A stretch of 64,000 nt of DNA from NCBI RefSeq assembly GCF_017744675.1, contig NZ_JAGIAV010000008.1, forward strand, positions 1 through 64,000, read 5' to 3'. Shown here piece by piece: positions 54,349 through 61,562 of the stretch. Below the pieces are notes generated by a model. It did no database searches. It had not been told where the DNA came from and saw only the letters and a list, made by a program, of their open reading frames with translations. Made by a program: the position numbers and the translations under genes. Source of the stretch: Flavobacterium sp. (GTDB lineage: Bacteria > Bacteroidota > Bacteroidia > Flavobacteriales > Flavobacteriaceae). The number at the start of each line of letters is the position of its first letter. The stretch's first letter is position 1.

Positions 54349-54888
54349 ATGAAGAATAAAGTTAAATTTTTGAGAGAAGAAAAAAACATGACTCAAAATG
54401 AACTTGCCGAAAAATCGGGTCTTTCTTTACGCACGATTCAGAGAATTGAGGCTGGAAATATCCTGAAAGGCTTTACTTTAAAAACGATTGCCGAAGCACT
54501 GGAAACCAATCCCGAAAACCTCATCGTCAAAAAGGAAAACATTCAAATTGAAAGAGCCAAACTTATTAATCTTTCTGTTTTGTCTGGACTTATTATTCCG
54601 TTTGGAAGCGTCATTTTCCCTTTACTATTAACTTACAAAACCCAAGATGCGGCAAACAAAGAATTAGGAAAACAAATTGCAAGCATTCAAATTATTCTAA
54701 GCCTTGTGTTTTCTATTTTGATGATTGTAAGTCCGTTTCTGCAAAATTCATTTTCTTTAAAATTTCCACTTTTTATTGTTCCTTTAATTGCATATCTAAG
54801 CCTTAAACTCCTTATTGTCATTTTAAACGGAATCTGTTTAAACCAAAAACAAGAGCTAGCTATAAAACTGAAAAACAAATTCTTATAA
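54349..54888 (+). CDS. XRE-type HTH protein with membrane domain
   Basis: The 179-residue protein has an N-terminal XRE helix-turn-helix (residues 3-60, MTQNELAEKSGLSLRTIQRIE) and a C-terminal membrane domain of about four helices resembling DUF4870-type proteins (GKQIASIQIILSLVFSILM). Membrane-tethered HTH proteins of this type are common in Bacteroidota and probably respond to envelope signals. The next gene on the strand is an aspartyl protease 88 nt away. Confidence 0.88.
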   Translation: MKNKVKFLREEKNMTQNELAEKSGLSLRTIQRIEAGNILKGFTLKTIAEALETNPENLIVKKENIQIERAKLINLSVLSGLIIPFGSVIFPLLLTYKTQDAANKELGKQIASIQIILSLVFSILMIVSPFLQNSFSLKFPLFIVPLIAYLSLKLLIVILNGICLNQKQELAIKLKNKFL

Positions 54889-54976
54889 TACAAGTCATAA
54901 AAATGGCGTAAAACTGTCGTATGGTTTTAGCACGAAAATCGGAATCGAAACCCGAATCTTGCAGAAAAAACAAACC

Positions 54977-55915
54977 ATGAAATTATTTAAGAAGATTGCC
55001 AGTGTATTTTTAGTGATTATCGTTTTATTCCTTTTGGGAGGATACTTTTATTTCCAAAAGAAATTTACTCCGCCAGAAAACTATTTGAAAGTTTCTGGAA
55101 CTGCAGAAAACATTCCTATAAAATGGATTGCCAGTAACGAAAACTCCCATTCGGCTTTGCTTTTGCCAATAAAAATTAACGGAATTGACCAAACCTTTTA
55201 CATGCAGTTTGATTCGGGTTTGGCTACTACTGTTTTCTACAAAAAATCTTTAGAATCAATCACTGGAAAATTCAAAAATCAGATTAAAATTGATAGTGCA
55301 AACAATGAGATTTCAGCTGATTTTGTAATTGGAAAAATGAAAGTCTCGTCAAACACTTTTGAAGTTTTGGATTATGGCGAAAAAGTTAATTTTGACGATC
55401 CGAAAGCAGCGAATATAATTGGAACAATCGGAACCGATTTACTAGAAAAACGAATTACTATTCTAGATTTTAAAAACAATCAATGCTCTTTCGTAGAAAA
55501 AATTCAGGAAAATGATTTTGCTGATTTTGAATTTAAAAAACGTAAAATTCTAATTCCTTCCATTATCGAAAATCAAAATCTAAAACTATTGTACGATTCT
55601 GGAACAAGCGGTTACGAACTTGTAACAACTAAGGAAATTTGGGAGCAATACAGAATTAAAAACAGTGCTGTAAAAACCGAAAAAGGAAATTCTTGGGGAA
55701 ATACGTTAAGTGTTTATTCTGCTTCCGCGAAAAGGAAAATACAATTTGGCAAAGTAACTTTAGATCTCTCTCAAGTGACTCATATTGAAGGCACGTCAGA
55801 TCTGCAGAAATTTTTGATGAAACGTTCAGGAATGCAAGGAATGATTGGCAATAAACTTTTTCTCAATCACAAATTGATTCTGGATTGTAAAAACGAAAAA
55901 TTCAAGTTGGAATAA
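54977..55915 (+). CDS. retropepsin-like aspartyl protease family protein
   Basis: From ATG 54977 the protein has 312 residues with an N-terminal membrane anchor (KIASVFLVIIVLFLLGG). Two DSG motifs occur: FYMQFDSGLATTVFY and LLYDSGTSGYEL, the duplicated active-site Asp motifs of pepsin-like retropepsins; ANIIGTIGTDLLEKRITILDF fits the flap and second strand. The protein is anchored facing the periplasm. Substrate unknown. The preceding HTH-membrane gene may form an operon with it. Confidence 0.82.
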   Translation: MKLFKKIASVFLVIIVLFLLGGYFYFQKKFTPPENYLKVSGTAENIPIKWIASNENSHSALLLPIKINGIDQTFYMQFDSGLATTVFYKKSLESITGKFKNQIKIDSANNEISADFVIGKMKVSSNTFEVLDYGEKVNFDDPKAANIIGTIGTDLLEKRITILDFKNNQCSFVEKIQENDFADFEFKKRKILIPSIIENQNLKLLYDSGTSGYELVTTKEIWEQYRIKNSAVKTEKGNSWGNTLSVYSASAKRKIQFGKVTLDLSQVTHIEGTSDLQKFLMKRSGMQGMIGNKLFLNHKLILDCKNEKFKLE

Positions 55916-55942
55916 CATCAATTTCTACTACAGGAAACCGCT

Positions 55943-56251
55943 TTAAGAATTGGTGTTAATGATGTTTTTGACATTCTCTATAAAGGTTTCGGTGTCTTTA
56001 ATTTCTTGTTTAATCAAATCGTGATGATCAGACAAATTGTGCTGTTCGATCATGTCCTTTTTTAAGTATTTAATCATCGATTCTAGACTTCTTGTATCGT
56101 TTTGATTTTGTCTTTTTAATTCGCGCTGTTTGCTTTCCAAGTATTTTAAAGTCTCCTTTAACTTCTGAATGTTTAATTTCCCCAACCTTAGATTTTTAAT
56201 AATTAATAAAAAACAATAGCTAGAAATGCGGTAAGATTCAATATGCTCCAA
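55943..56251 (-). CDS. small coiled-coil protein, start uncertain
   Basis: Most of this frame is a charged helix: KLNIQKLKETLKYLESKQ, RELKRQNQNDTRSLES and IKYLKKDMIEQHNL. The N-terminal 20 residues (MEHIESYRISSYCFLLIIK) look unlike the rest; a TTG codon within LRLGKLNIQ is a possible true start, giving about 80 residues. Family not recognised. Confidence 0.5.
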   Translation of the reverse strand: MEHIESYRISSYCFLLIIKNLRLGKLNIQKLKETLKYLESKQRELKRQNQNDTRSLESMIKYLKKDMIEQHNLSDHHDLIKQEIKDTETFIENVKNIINTNS

Positions 56252-56583
56252 AAACCACTATCATTCGAAATTACCTCATTCCTAGACATTGTTATAAATA
56301 GTTACGTATAAACGAATTCTTTGGATTTAAGAAATTTCATATTTTTTTATAATTCTTTCAGAGCAAAAACAAACATCTGTTTTACAGCTCTTTAAATCCG
56401 AATAATACAAAAGCAGGATATTTTTTATTTATTACAATGAACATCATCAGATATTGAAACACAACTTTCAGAACATCAAAACGTTATCAAAAAACAGCTA
56501 AAATTGTGAATATCTATTTGAGGATTTAACCATTTTTTGTACTGTAAAATTTATCTTTGGCATCCTTAAAAATCTTAAAAGAA
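56252..56583. promoter_or_regulatory. intergenic region with promoter of DUF4494 gene
   Basis: A TATCTTTG box at 56552-56559 fits TAnnTTTG and lies 24 nt ahead of the start codon at 56584. No exact TTG at -33. The remainder of this 332-nt stretch is AT-rich without visible genes or repeats. Confidence 0.6.
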
Positions 56584-57132
56584 ATGAGCGCAGTTTGGTA
56601 CGAATGCAAAGTAAAATATAGAAAAACAGATGAAACTGGAGGACAAAAAGTTTTAACCGAGCCTTATTTGGTTGATGCTTTGTCTTATACAGAAGCTGAA
56701 AAAAGAATGACCGAAGAAATGGCTGCTTATACTAGTGAAGAATTTAAAATCACAGCTATAAAAGTGGCAAATTATGCCGAAATTCATCCTTTTGAAAATG
56801 CAGACAGATGGTTTAAATCTAAAATCACTTTAATTGCTTATGATGAAGAAAGCGGCAAGGAAAGAAAAACGAGCATGTATATGCTGGTTCAAGCAAATGA
56901 TGTTCGCGAAGCTTTTGACAATACACTTCATATAATGAAAAATACAATGGGAGAATATTCTATTCCAGCGATTTCTGAAACCGCAATTATGGACGTTTTT
57001 CCTTATTTCAGCGGTGAAGAAGGCGAAACAGAAATGTTGGAAAGATTTAATGCCTTAAAAGCATCTAAACCAGAAAAACCAGAGGCCGAAATAATCGACC
57101 ACATGGAATTTGAAACTGCAGTAGAGGAATAA
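56584..57132 (+). CDS. DUF4494 protein
   Basis: The start is placed at ATG 56584, giving 182 residues beginning MSAVWYECKVKYRKTDETG, the standard DUF4494 opening; the frame extends upstream only via TTG. YLVDALSYTEAEKRMTEEM and the later MYMLVQANDVREAFDNTLH are further family segments. The family is widespread in Bacteroidota and probably forms a small alpha/beta domain; function unknown. Confidence 0.9.
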   Translation: MSAVWYECKVKYRKTDETGGQKVLTEPYLVDALSYTEAEKRMTEEMAAYTSEEFKITAIKVANYAEIHPFENADRWFKSKITLIAYDEESGKERKTSMYMLVQANDVREAFDNTLHIMKNTMGEYSIPAISETAIMDVFPYFSGEEGETEMLERFNALKASKPEKPEAEIIDHMEFETAVEE

Positions 57133-57155
57133 TACTCCTAAAGGCATAAAAAACA

Positions 57156-57187
57156 AAAAGCTTCAGAATATCTGAAGCTTTTTTATT
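57156..57187. terminator. bidirectional terminator (AGCTTCAGA family)
   Basis: AAAAGCTTCAGA-ATA-TCTGAAGCTTTT is a perfect stem with A/T runs on both sides, between convergent genes. Confidence 0.9.
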
Positions 57188-57198
57188 TTAGACCATTT

Positions 57199-57618
57199 TT
57201 AATAAAGCATTTTTGCCAACGGTGTTACTGCCGAAGCTGATTTGGGTAATAAAGCTGTTAATGCATCAAATTGTGTCGGACTGATGTTCTTTTTCATTTT
57301 AGAGATGAAAGACTCTCTAGTCGCAGTCATTTTAGAAGTATAATCTGCCTTGTCGGTAGCCATTGAAGGCAAAATGTTCTTCTTTTTATTTAGTGTTTCA
57401 TTAACCAACGAATTTACCAATGGTTTTTGAGCATCGGTTAATTTCAATTTTGGAGAAAGCACTCCCATAACCTGATTCGCGATACTAGCAACATCAAAAG
57501 CGGGTACTGCTGCTGTCGACGCCTTACTGGCCGCTTTTGTAACGTCTCCTATACTTTGTGCGTTTGCAAATGAAATTGTCCCCAAAAAGACAACTAAAAT
57601 CAATAATTTCTTTTTCAT
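57199..57618 (-). CDS. secreted helical hypothetical protein
   Basis: The 139-residue protein has a signal peptide (cleavage near SFANAQ) and an Ala/Lys/Thr-rich helical mature part (KLTDAQKPLVNSLVNETLN, ISPTQFDALTALLPKS). Two LTxxQ-like segments give a weak resemblance to the protein at 42914-43393. It is a single gene. Function unknown. Confidence 0.72.
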   Translation of the reverse strand: MKKKLLILVVFLGTISFANAQSIGDVTKAASKASTAAVPAFDVASIANQVMGVLSPKLKLTDAQKPLVNSLVNETLNKKKNILPSMATDKADYTSKMTATRESFISKMKKNISPTQFDALTALLPKSASAVTPLAKMLY

Positions 57619-57849
57619 GGTATTTTTGTTTTAAAGTTATTTGCTTGATACTAAAGGTAATAAAAATGTTAATTCGATTGACATCTTAAAACCATAAACA
57701 TTTAAAGGTCTGCACTTTACATCATTTCATCAAGAAATATTTCAGATATTCAAAAATCAAAATAAGTCCTATCTTAGCTACAGAATTACATTTTGATTTA
57801 AAACCATTTACAGCACAAAAGCAAACAAACCAAAAAAACCAAAAACCGC
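57619..57849. other. intergenic region upstream of GT39 gene
   Basis: No ORF or marked repeat. A TATCTTAG sequence at about 57770 is a weak -7-like match for the GT39 gene. Confidence 0.3.
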
Positions 57850-59382
57850 ATGACCAAAAAGAACCTGATTTTATTCGGATTTATAATTCTAAAATTCATC
57901 TTGCAATATGTTTTAATTAGTCCGGAATACGATTTACAGCGCGACGAATATCTGCATCTCGATCAAGCCAATCATTTGGCTTGGGGCTATTTATCCGTTC
58001 CGCCGGTTACGTCTTGGTTTTCGTATATCATTCTTTTGCTTGGAAATTCGTTTTTCTGGATCAAGTTCTTCCCTGCCCTATTTGGCGCTTTGACACTTTT
58101 GATTGTCTGGAAAGCAACAGAACTTCTTAAAGGCAATCTTTATGCTTTAATTCTGGGCTCAATATGCGTTTTGCTTTCCTGCTTGCTGCGTTTAAACATG
58201 CTTTATCAGCCCAACTCTTTTGATATTTTGTGCTGGACTGCGCTCTATTATGCTTTAATACAATATCTGACTTCAGAAAATACTAAATGGTTGTATTATG
58301 GAGCGATAATTTTTGCTTTCGGTTTCTTAAATAAGTACAACATCTTGTTTTTATTACTTGGATTAATTCCAGCTCTTTTGCTTTCTCAACAGCGAAAAAT
58401 ACTAGGTAAAAAAGAGTTTTATCTGGCCTTGCTCCTCGGACTCCTTATTATTTTACCTAATCTTTATTGGCAATACAGCAACCATTTCCCAATTGTCCAT
58501 CACATGAAGGAATTGGCCAAAACACAATTGGTGAATGTCAATTTAGGCGATTTTCTAAAAGAGCAGATTCTATTTTTCGTCGGCGGATTATTTGTGATTT
58601 TAGCCGGACTTTATGCAGTTTTGTTTTACCAGCCTTTCAAAAAATACCAGCTCTTTTTTGCTTCGTTTGTTTTCACACTTTTGATTTTCATTTATTTTAA
58701 AGCAAAAGCCTATTATGCTATTGGATTATACCCTATTTACCTTGCTTTTGGATCTGTTTATATTTCAGATATTCTAAATAATGGCTGGAAACGTTATCTA
58801 AAACCCGTTTTCATTCTCATTCCGTTATTGCTTTTTATTCCGATTTATGATGTTGCTTTTCCAAATAAAAGTCCCGAATATATGGTAGCACATTCTGAAC
58901 CATACAAAAAACTGGGAATGCTTCGTTGGGAAGACGGAAAAGAGCATCATATGCCACAGGATTTTGCCGACATGTTGGGCTGGAAAGAATTGGCTAGAAA
59001 AACAGATTCGCTTTATGCTTTATTGCCCAATCAGAAAGAAACTATTGTGCTTTGCGACAACTACGGACAAGCCGGAGCAATTAATTTTTATTCTAAAAAA
59101 GGAATTAAAGCGGTTTCTTTCAATGCCGACTACATCAATTGGTTTGATCTCAGTATTCCCTATAAAGATCTTATTCGCGTTAAGGATTTTGATGAAAACA
59201 ACGAAGAGTTGAAAGCAAGCGGTCCATATTTTGAAACGGCAGCCATTGGCGGTCAAGTCACGAATAAATATGCTAGAGAATATGGCGCTACAATTTTTGT
59301 TTTTACGAATGCTAAAGTCGATATCAACAAAAAATTAGAACTGGAAATCAACGAAGAAAAAGGTTATATCGAAAATGATTAA
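57850..59382 (+). CDS. GT39-type membrane glycosyltransferase
   Basis: The 510-residue protein has about ten transmembrane helices and the first-loop pair SPEYDLQRDEYLHLDQANHL, in which the acidic DE motif is typical of GT39/ArnT/PMT-type lipid-linked sugar transferases. VTSWFSYIILLLGNSFFW and KFFPALFGALTLL fit the second and third helices. It would transfer a sugar from a polyprenyl carrier to an envelope acceptor in the periplasm. Its end overlaps the DUF4269 gene by 8 nt, so the two are coupled. Confidence 0.88.
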   Translation: MTKKNLILFGFIILKFILQYVLISPEYDLQRDEYLHLDQANHLAWGYLSVPPVTSWFSYIILLLGNSFFWIKFFPALFGALTLLIVWKATELLKGNLYALILGSICVLLSCLLRLNMLYQPNSFDILCWTALYYALIQYLTSENTKWLYYGAIIFAFGFLNKYNILFLLLGLIPALLLSQQRKILGKKEFYLALLLGLLIILPNLYWQYSNHFPIVHHMKELAKTQLVNVNLGDFLKEQILFFVGGLFVILAGLYAVLFYQPFKKYQLFFASFVFTLLIFIYFKAKAYYAIGLYPIYLAFGSVYISDILNNGWKRYLKPVFILIPLLLFIPIYDVAFPNKSPEYMVAHSEPYKKLGMLRWEDGKEHHMPQDFADMLGWKELARKTDSLYALLPNQKETIVLCDNYGQAGAINFYSKKGIKAVSFNADYINWFDLSIPYKDLIRVKDFDENNEELKASGPYFETAAIGGQVTNKYAREYGATIFVFTNAKVDINKKLELEINEEKGYIEND

Positions 59383-59899
59383 TTTTAAGGATATATCTTA
59401 TTTACAATCTGGAAATCCCAGACAGCAATCCGCATTTACTGTTTTAGCCCAACATAAGGTTTTGGAAAATCTTGCTGCATTTGATCCGATTTTGGTTGGC
59501 ACGATTCCGATCAATATTGCGATCGAAAGCAGCGATTTGGACATTGTCTGCTATTGGAAAAACAAAGCTGATTTTATCGAAAAGATAAAGCAACTGTTTG
59601 GAAAAGAAAACCGTTTTTCTATTAGAGAAGATCTCATGAATAACCAAGAATCTGTTATTGCGAATTTCTTTATTGATGCTTTCGAAATCGAAATCTTCGG
59701 ACAAAATACGCCTACCGAACTTCAAAACGGCTATAGACACATGCTTATTGAACACGAAATTCTAAACTCAAAAGGCGAAAACTTCCGATTGGAAATCATA
59801 AAACTAAAAGAAAGCGGCATAAAAACCGAACCCGCTTTTGGTCTGCTATTAGGCTTAAAAGGAAACGTTTACGAAGCATTATTAAACTACAAAACATAA
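59375..59899 (+). CDS. DUF4269 (nucleotidyltransferase-like) protein
   Basis: The 174-residue protein has the DUF4269 pattern: DPILVGTIPINIAIESSDLDIVCYW, in which GTIP and SDLDI resemble the GS-DLD core of nucleotidyltransferases, then NNQESVIANFFIDAFEIEIFGQ (in part). No catalytic assay is known to me. It overlaps the GT39 gene and precedes the second tRNA-fMet. Confidence 0.88.
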   Translation: MINFKDISYLQSGNPRQQSAFTVLAQHKVLENLAAFDPILVGTIPINIAIESSDLDIVCYWKNKADFIEKIKQLFGKENRFSIREDLMNNQESVIANFFIDAFEIEIFGQNTPTELQNGYRHMLIEHEILNSKGENFRLEIIKLKESGIKTEPAFGLLLGLKGNVYEALLNYKT

Positions 59900-59948
59900 G
59901 AAAAAGCTATTTTATTGAAAATTTTAAAAAATAAAACTCTAAAATAAC

Positions 59949-59978
59949 TTGCAAAACCGTATTTAGTGTGTATCTTTG
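59949..59978 (+). promoter_or_regulatory. promoter of the second tRNA-fMet gene
   Basis: TTG (59949-59951), 19 nt and TATCTTTG (59971-59978) repeat the exact geometry of the first tRNA promoter. From the -7 box to the tRNA the two loci are identical; further upstream they differ. Confidence 0.9.
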
Positions 59979-59990
59979 CACCCGAAACAT

Positions 59991-60064
59991 CGCGGGATAG
60001 AGCAGTAGGCAGCTCGTCGGGCTCATAACCCGAAGGTCACAGGTTCGAGTCCTGTTCCCGCTAC
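59991..60064 (+). tRNA. initiator tRNA-fMet (CAT), copy 2
   Basis: The 73-nt sequence is identical to the copy at 31607-31679, including the C1/T72 mismatch and the GGG/CCC anticodon stem. It has a different terminator (60070-60105). It is the head of the second cassette-like region. Confidence 0.97.
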
Positions 60065-60069
60065 TAGGA

Positions 60070-60105
60070 AAAAACACCACTTACAACGAGTGGTGTTTTT
60101 TTTTG
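60070..60105 (+). terminator. terminator of tRNA-fMet copy 2
   Basis: AAACACCACT and AGTGGTGTTT form a stem with a 7-nt loop and a T9 run. Confidence 0.9.
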
Positions 60106-60123
60106 TTTATAGCATTTTGCAAG

Positions 60124-60378
60124 ATGGATGAATTTGTTGTTTACATTCTTTATTCTGAAAAATTCAGGAAAACTTATACTGGCTTTACTTCTAACTTAAT
60201 TGAGAGATTTAAATCTCATAATTTTCTTGAGACAAAAGGCTATACTCCAAAATTCAGACCATGGATAGTTATGCACGTTGAATTTTACAATTCAAAATCT
60301 GAAGCTATGAAAAGAGAAAAATATTTGAAAACTGGAATAGGAAGAGAATTCATTAAAAATCTTATTTCCAAAATTTAA
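60124..60378 (+). CDS. GIY-YIG nuclease domain protein
   Basis: The start is placed at ATG 60124, giving 84 residues (MDEFVVYILYSEKFRKTYTG). VYIL and TYTG are the GIY and YIG strands, IERFKSHN carries the catalytic Arg and the basic helix, and SEAMKREKYLKTGIGREFI the C-terminal part with the conserved Glu in FYNSKSEA. Single-domain GIY-YIG proteins (UPF0213 type) are frequent near RNA genes in flavobacteria. The tRNA-derived repeat B1 begins 3 nt after its stop codon. Confidence 0.92.
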   Translation: MDEFVVYILYSEKFRKTYTGFTSNLIERFKSHNFLETKGYTPKFRPWIVMHVEFYNSKSEAMKREKYLKTGIGREFIKNLISKI

Positions 60379-60380
60379 CT

Positions 60381-60526
60381 CGGCAGGCTCATATCCGCCG
60401 CGGCGGACACAGGTTCGAGTCCTGTTCCCGCTACTAAGACAAAGCTTCAGAGAAATCTGGAGCTTTTTTTGTTTAGACTATTCTTTAATAACTTTGTGTT
60501 GACGAACTTAGACTCTCGCACTAGCG
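60381..60526 (+). repeat. tRNA-fMet-derived composite repeat, copy B1 (best preserved)
   Basis: From left to right: CGGCAGGCTCATA (decayed anticodon stem and loop), a 14-nt palindrome TCCGCCGCGGCGGA (60394-60407) in place of the anticodon 3' stem and variable loop, CACAGGTTCGAGTCCTGT with TCCCGCTAC (intact T arm and acceptor 3' strand), TAAGAC, the AGCTTCAGA hairpin (60441-60471), an AT spacer, and GACTCTCGCACTAGCG (60511-60526). The part from the T arm to the hairpin is almost identical to tRNA-fMet copy 1 with its terminator. It has no 5' half and no promoter. Confidence 0.85.
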
Positions 60527-60549
60527 GGTAAAATTTAAAATCAAGCTTA

Positions 60550-61071
60550 ATGAAGCAATTTGATCTAATATACGATTTTGGAATTTTGGAAGTGATACGA
60601 AAATCATGGTTTATAATTATACCTCTGTTTTTTTATTGGCTATCAGTTAATAAACTCCGAAATAAAAAAGATAAAGAAGAAAATTTGATTCAGAATCCTT
60701 TATCGCAAAGCAAAAGCTTCGATACAACAAAAGCGCAAATAATCAAATATGCTTCAATCATTATTTTTGTGTTTCTGGTCATTCTACAAACAAAAAAGAT
60801 ATACCGAACTTATAGCATTTTGAACAATGGATTAAAATCAATAGAAGGTTATGTGAGTGACTTTCATGGAATGCCATCATCTGGACACGATACTGAACGA
60901 TTCAAAGTTAGAAATGTAAAATTCGAATTTTCAGATTTTGACTTAACTGACTTTGGATACAATAACGCTAAATCAAAAGGAGGCGTGATAGATGAAAACG
61001 TTTATATTAGATTGAAATATTATCAATCAAAAGATCGAAATGTCATACTTAAATTAGAAAAGAGAAAATAA
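60550..61071 (+). CDS. orphan two-helix membrane protein
   Basis: The 173-residue protein has two hydrophobic helices (about residues 20-31 and 67-79) with a polar loop between and a C-terminal beta-rich domain (VSDFHGMPSSGHDTERFKVRNVKFEFSD, in part). No family was recognised. It is the only gene between repeats B1 and B2 and has its own start 24 nt after the B1 distal motif. Confidence 0.6.
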   Translation: MKQFDLIYDFGILEVIRKSWFIIIPLFFYWLSVNKLRNKKDKEENLIQNPLSQSKSFDTTKAQIIKYASIIIFVFLVILQTKKIYRTYSILNNGLKSIEGYVSDFHGMPSSGHDTERFKVRNVKFEFSDFDLTDFGYNNAKSKGGVIDENVYIRLKYYQSKDRNVILKLEKRK

Positions 61072-61198
61072 AAACTTTAGCTAATAGCAATTATAACGGA
61101 TTTGGACAATTGACACAATGGAAAGTTTTTTTGTAATTAAGATGCTAATGCAAAAATCGCATAATAATCTAAAATAATCCGGTTAGATATTTGAATGC

Positions 61199-61246
61199 TT
61201 CCCGCTACTAAAGAAAACATCATTTGAAAAAATGGTGTTTTTTTTT
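61199..61246 (+). repeat. tRNA 3'-end remnant with hairpin
   Basis: TTCCCGCTACTA (61199-61210) equals the 3' end of tRNA-fMet, then AACATCATT and AATGGTGTT form a hairpin with a T-run, similar in kind to the terminator of tRNA copy 2 (stem ending GGTGTTTT). Confidence 0.65.
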
Positions 61247-61265
61247 ATTCTAAATTTAACAGCTC

Positions 61266-61413
61266 TTCAGACTCATATCCGCCGTGGTGGATACGCATTT
61301 GAGTCTTCACAGGGCGAACTACTAAGACAAAAAGCTTCAGAGAAATCTGGAACTTTTTTTTACTTACCTTTGAACATCTCGTCTTGTTCACGAGCGTGAC
61401 GCTCGCGCCAGCG
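61266..61413 (+). repeat. tRNA-fMet-derived composite repeat, copy B2
   Basis: The order of parts is the same as in B1: CAGACTCATA, the near-palindrome TCCGCCGTGGTGGA (61278-61291), a decayed T arm (TTTGAGTCTTCACAGGGCG), ACTACTAAGAC, the hairpin AAAGCTTCAGA-GAAA-TCTGGAACTTT (61329-61361), a spacer and GACGCTCGCGCCAGCG (61398-61413). It is more diverged from the live tRNA than B1. Confidence 0.8.
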
Positions 61414-61562
61414 CAGGAGATTGAAGTAAAAAATATGCATTTAATTATTGAGGCAGGAATCCATTTTGATACAGACAAGAGTAGGAAGTGTTCATCTGAA
61501 GATTATCGTTAAATTACATTTTCAAAATTCTACATATAAATCTAAAATATCACAATAACAAA
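61414..61562. other. promoter region of the S8 protease gene
   Basis: AT-rich with no clear gene; it follows the distal motif of repeat B2 and precedes the protease start by 149 nt. Confidence 0.3.

Noticed and set aside
60381..60440. Functional tRNA or small RNA gene in repeat B1
   Set aside because: The anticodon stem is replaced by a self-complementary GC block, there is no 5' half, and no promoter is visible.
61385..61413. GC-rich block as part of an rRNA or foreign gene
   Set aside because: It matches the distal motif of the composite repeat in position and spacing, and is too short for a gene.
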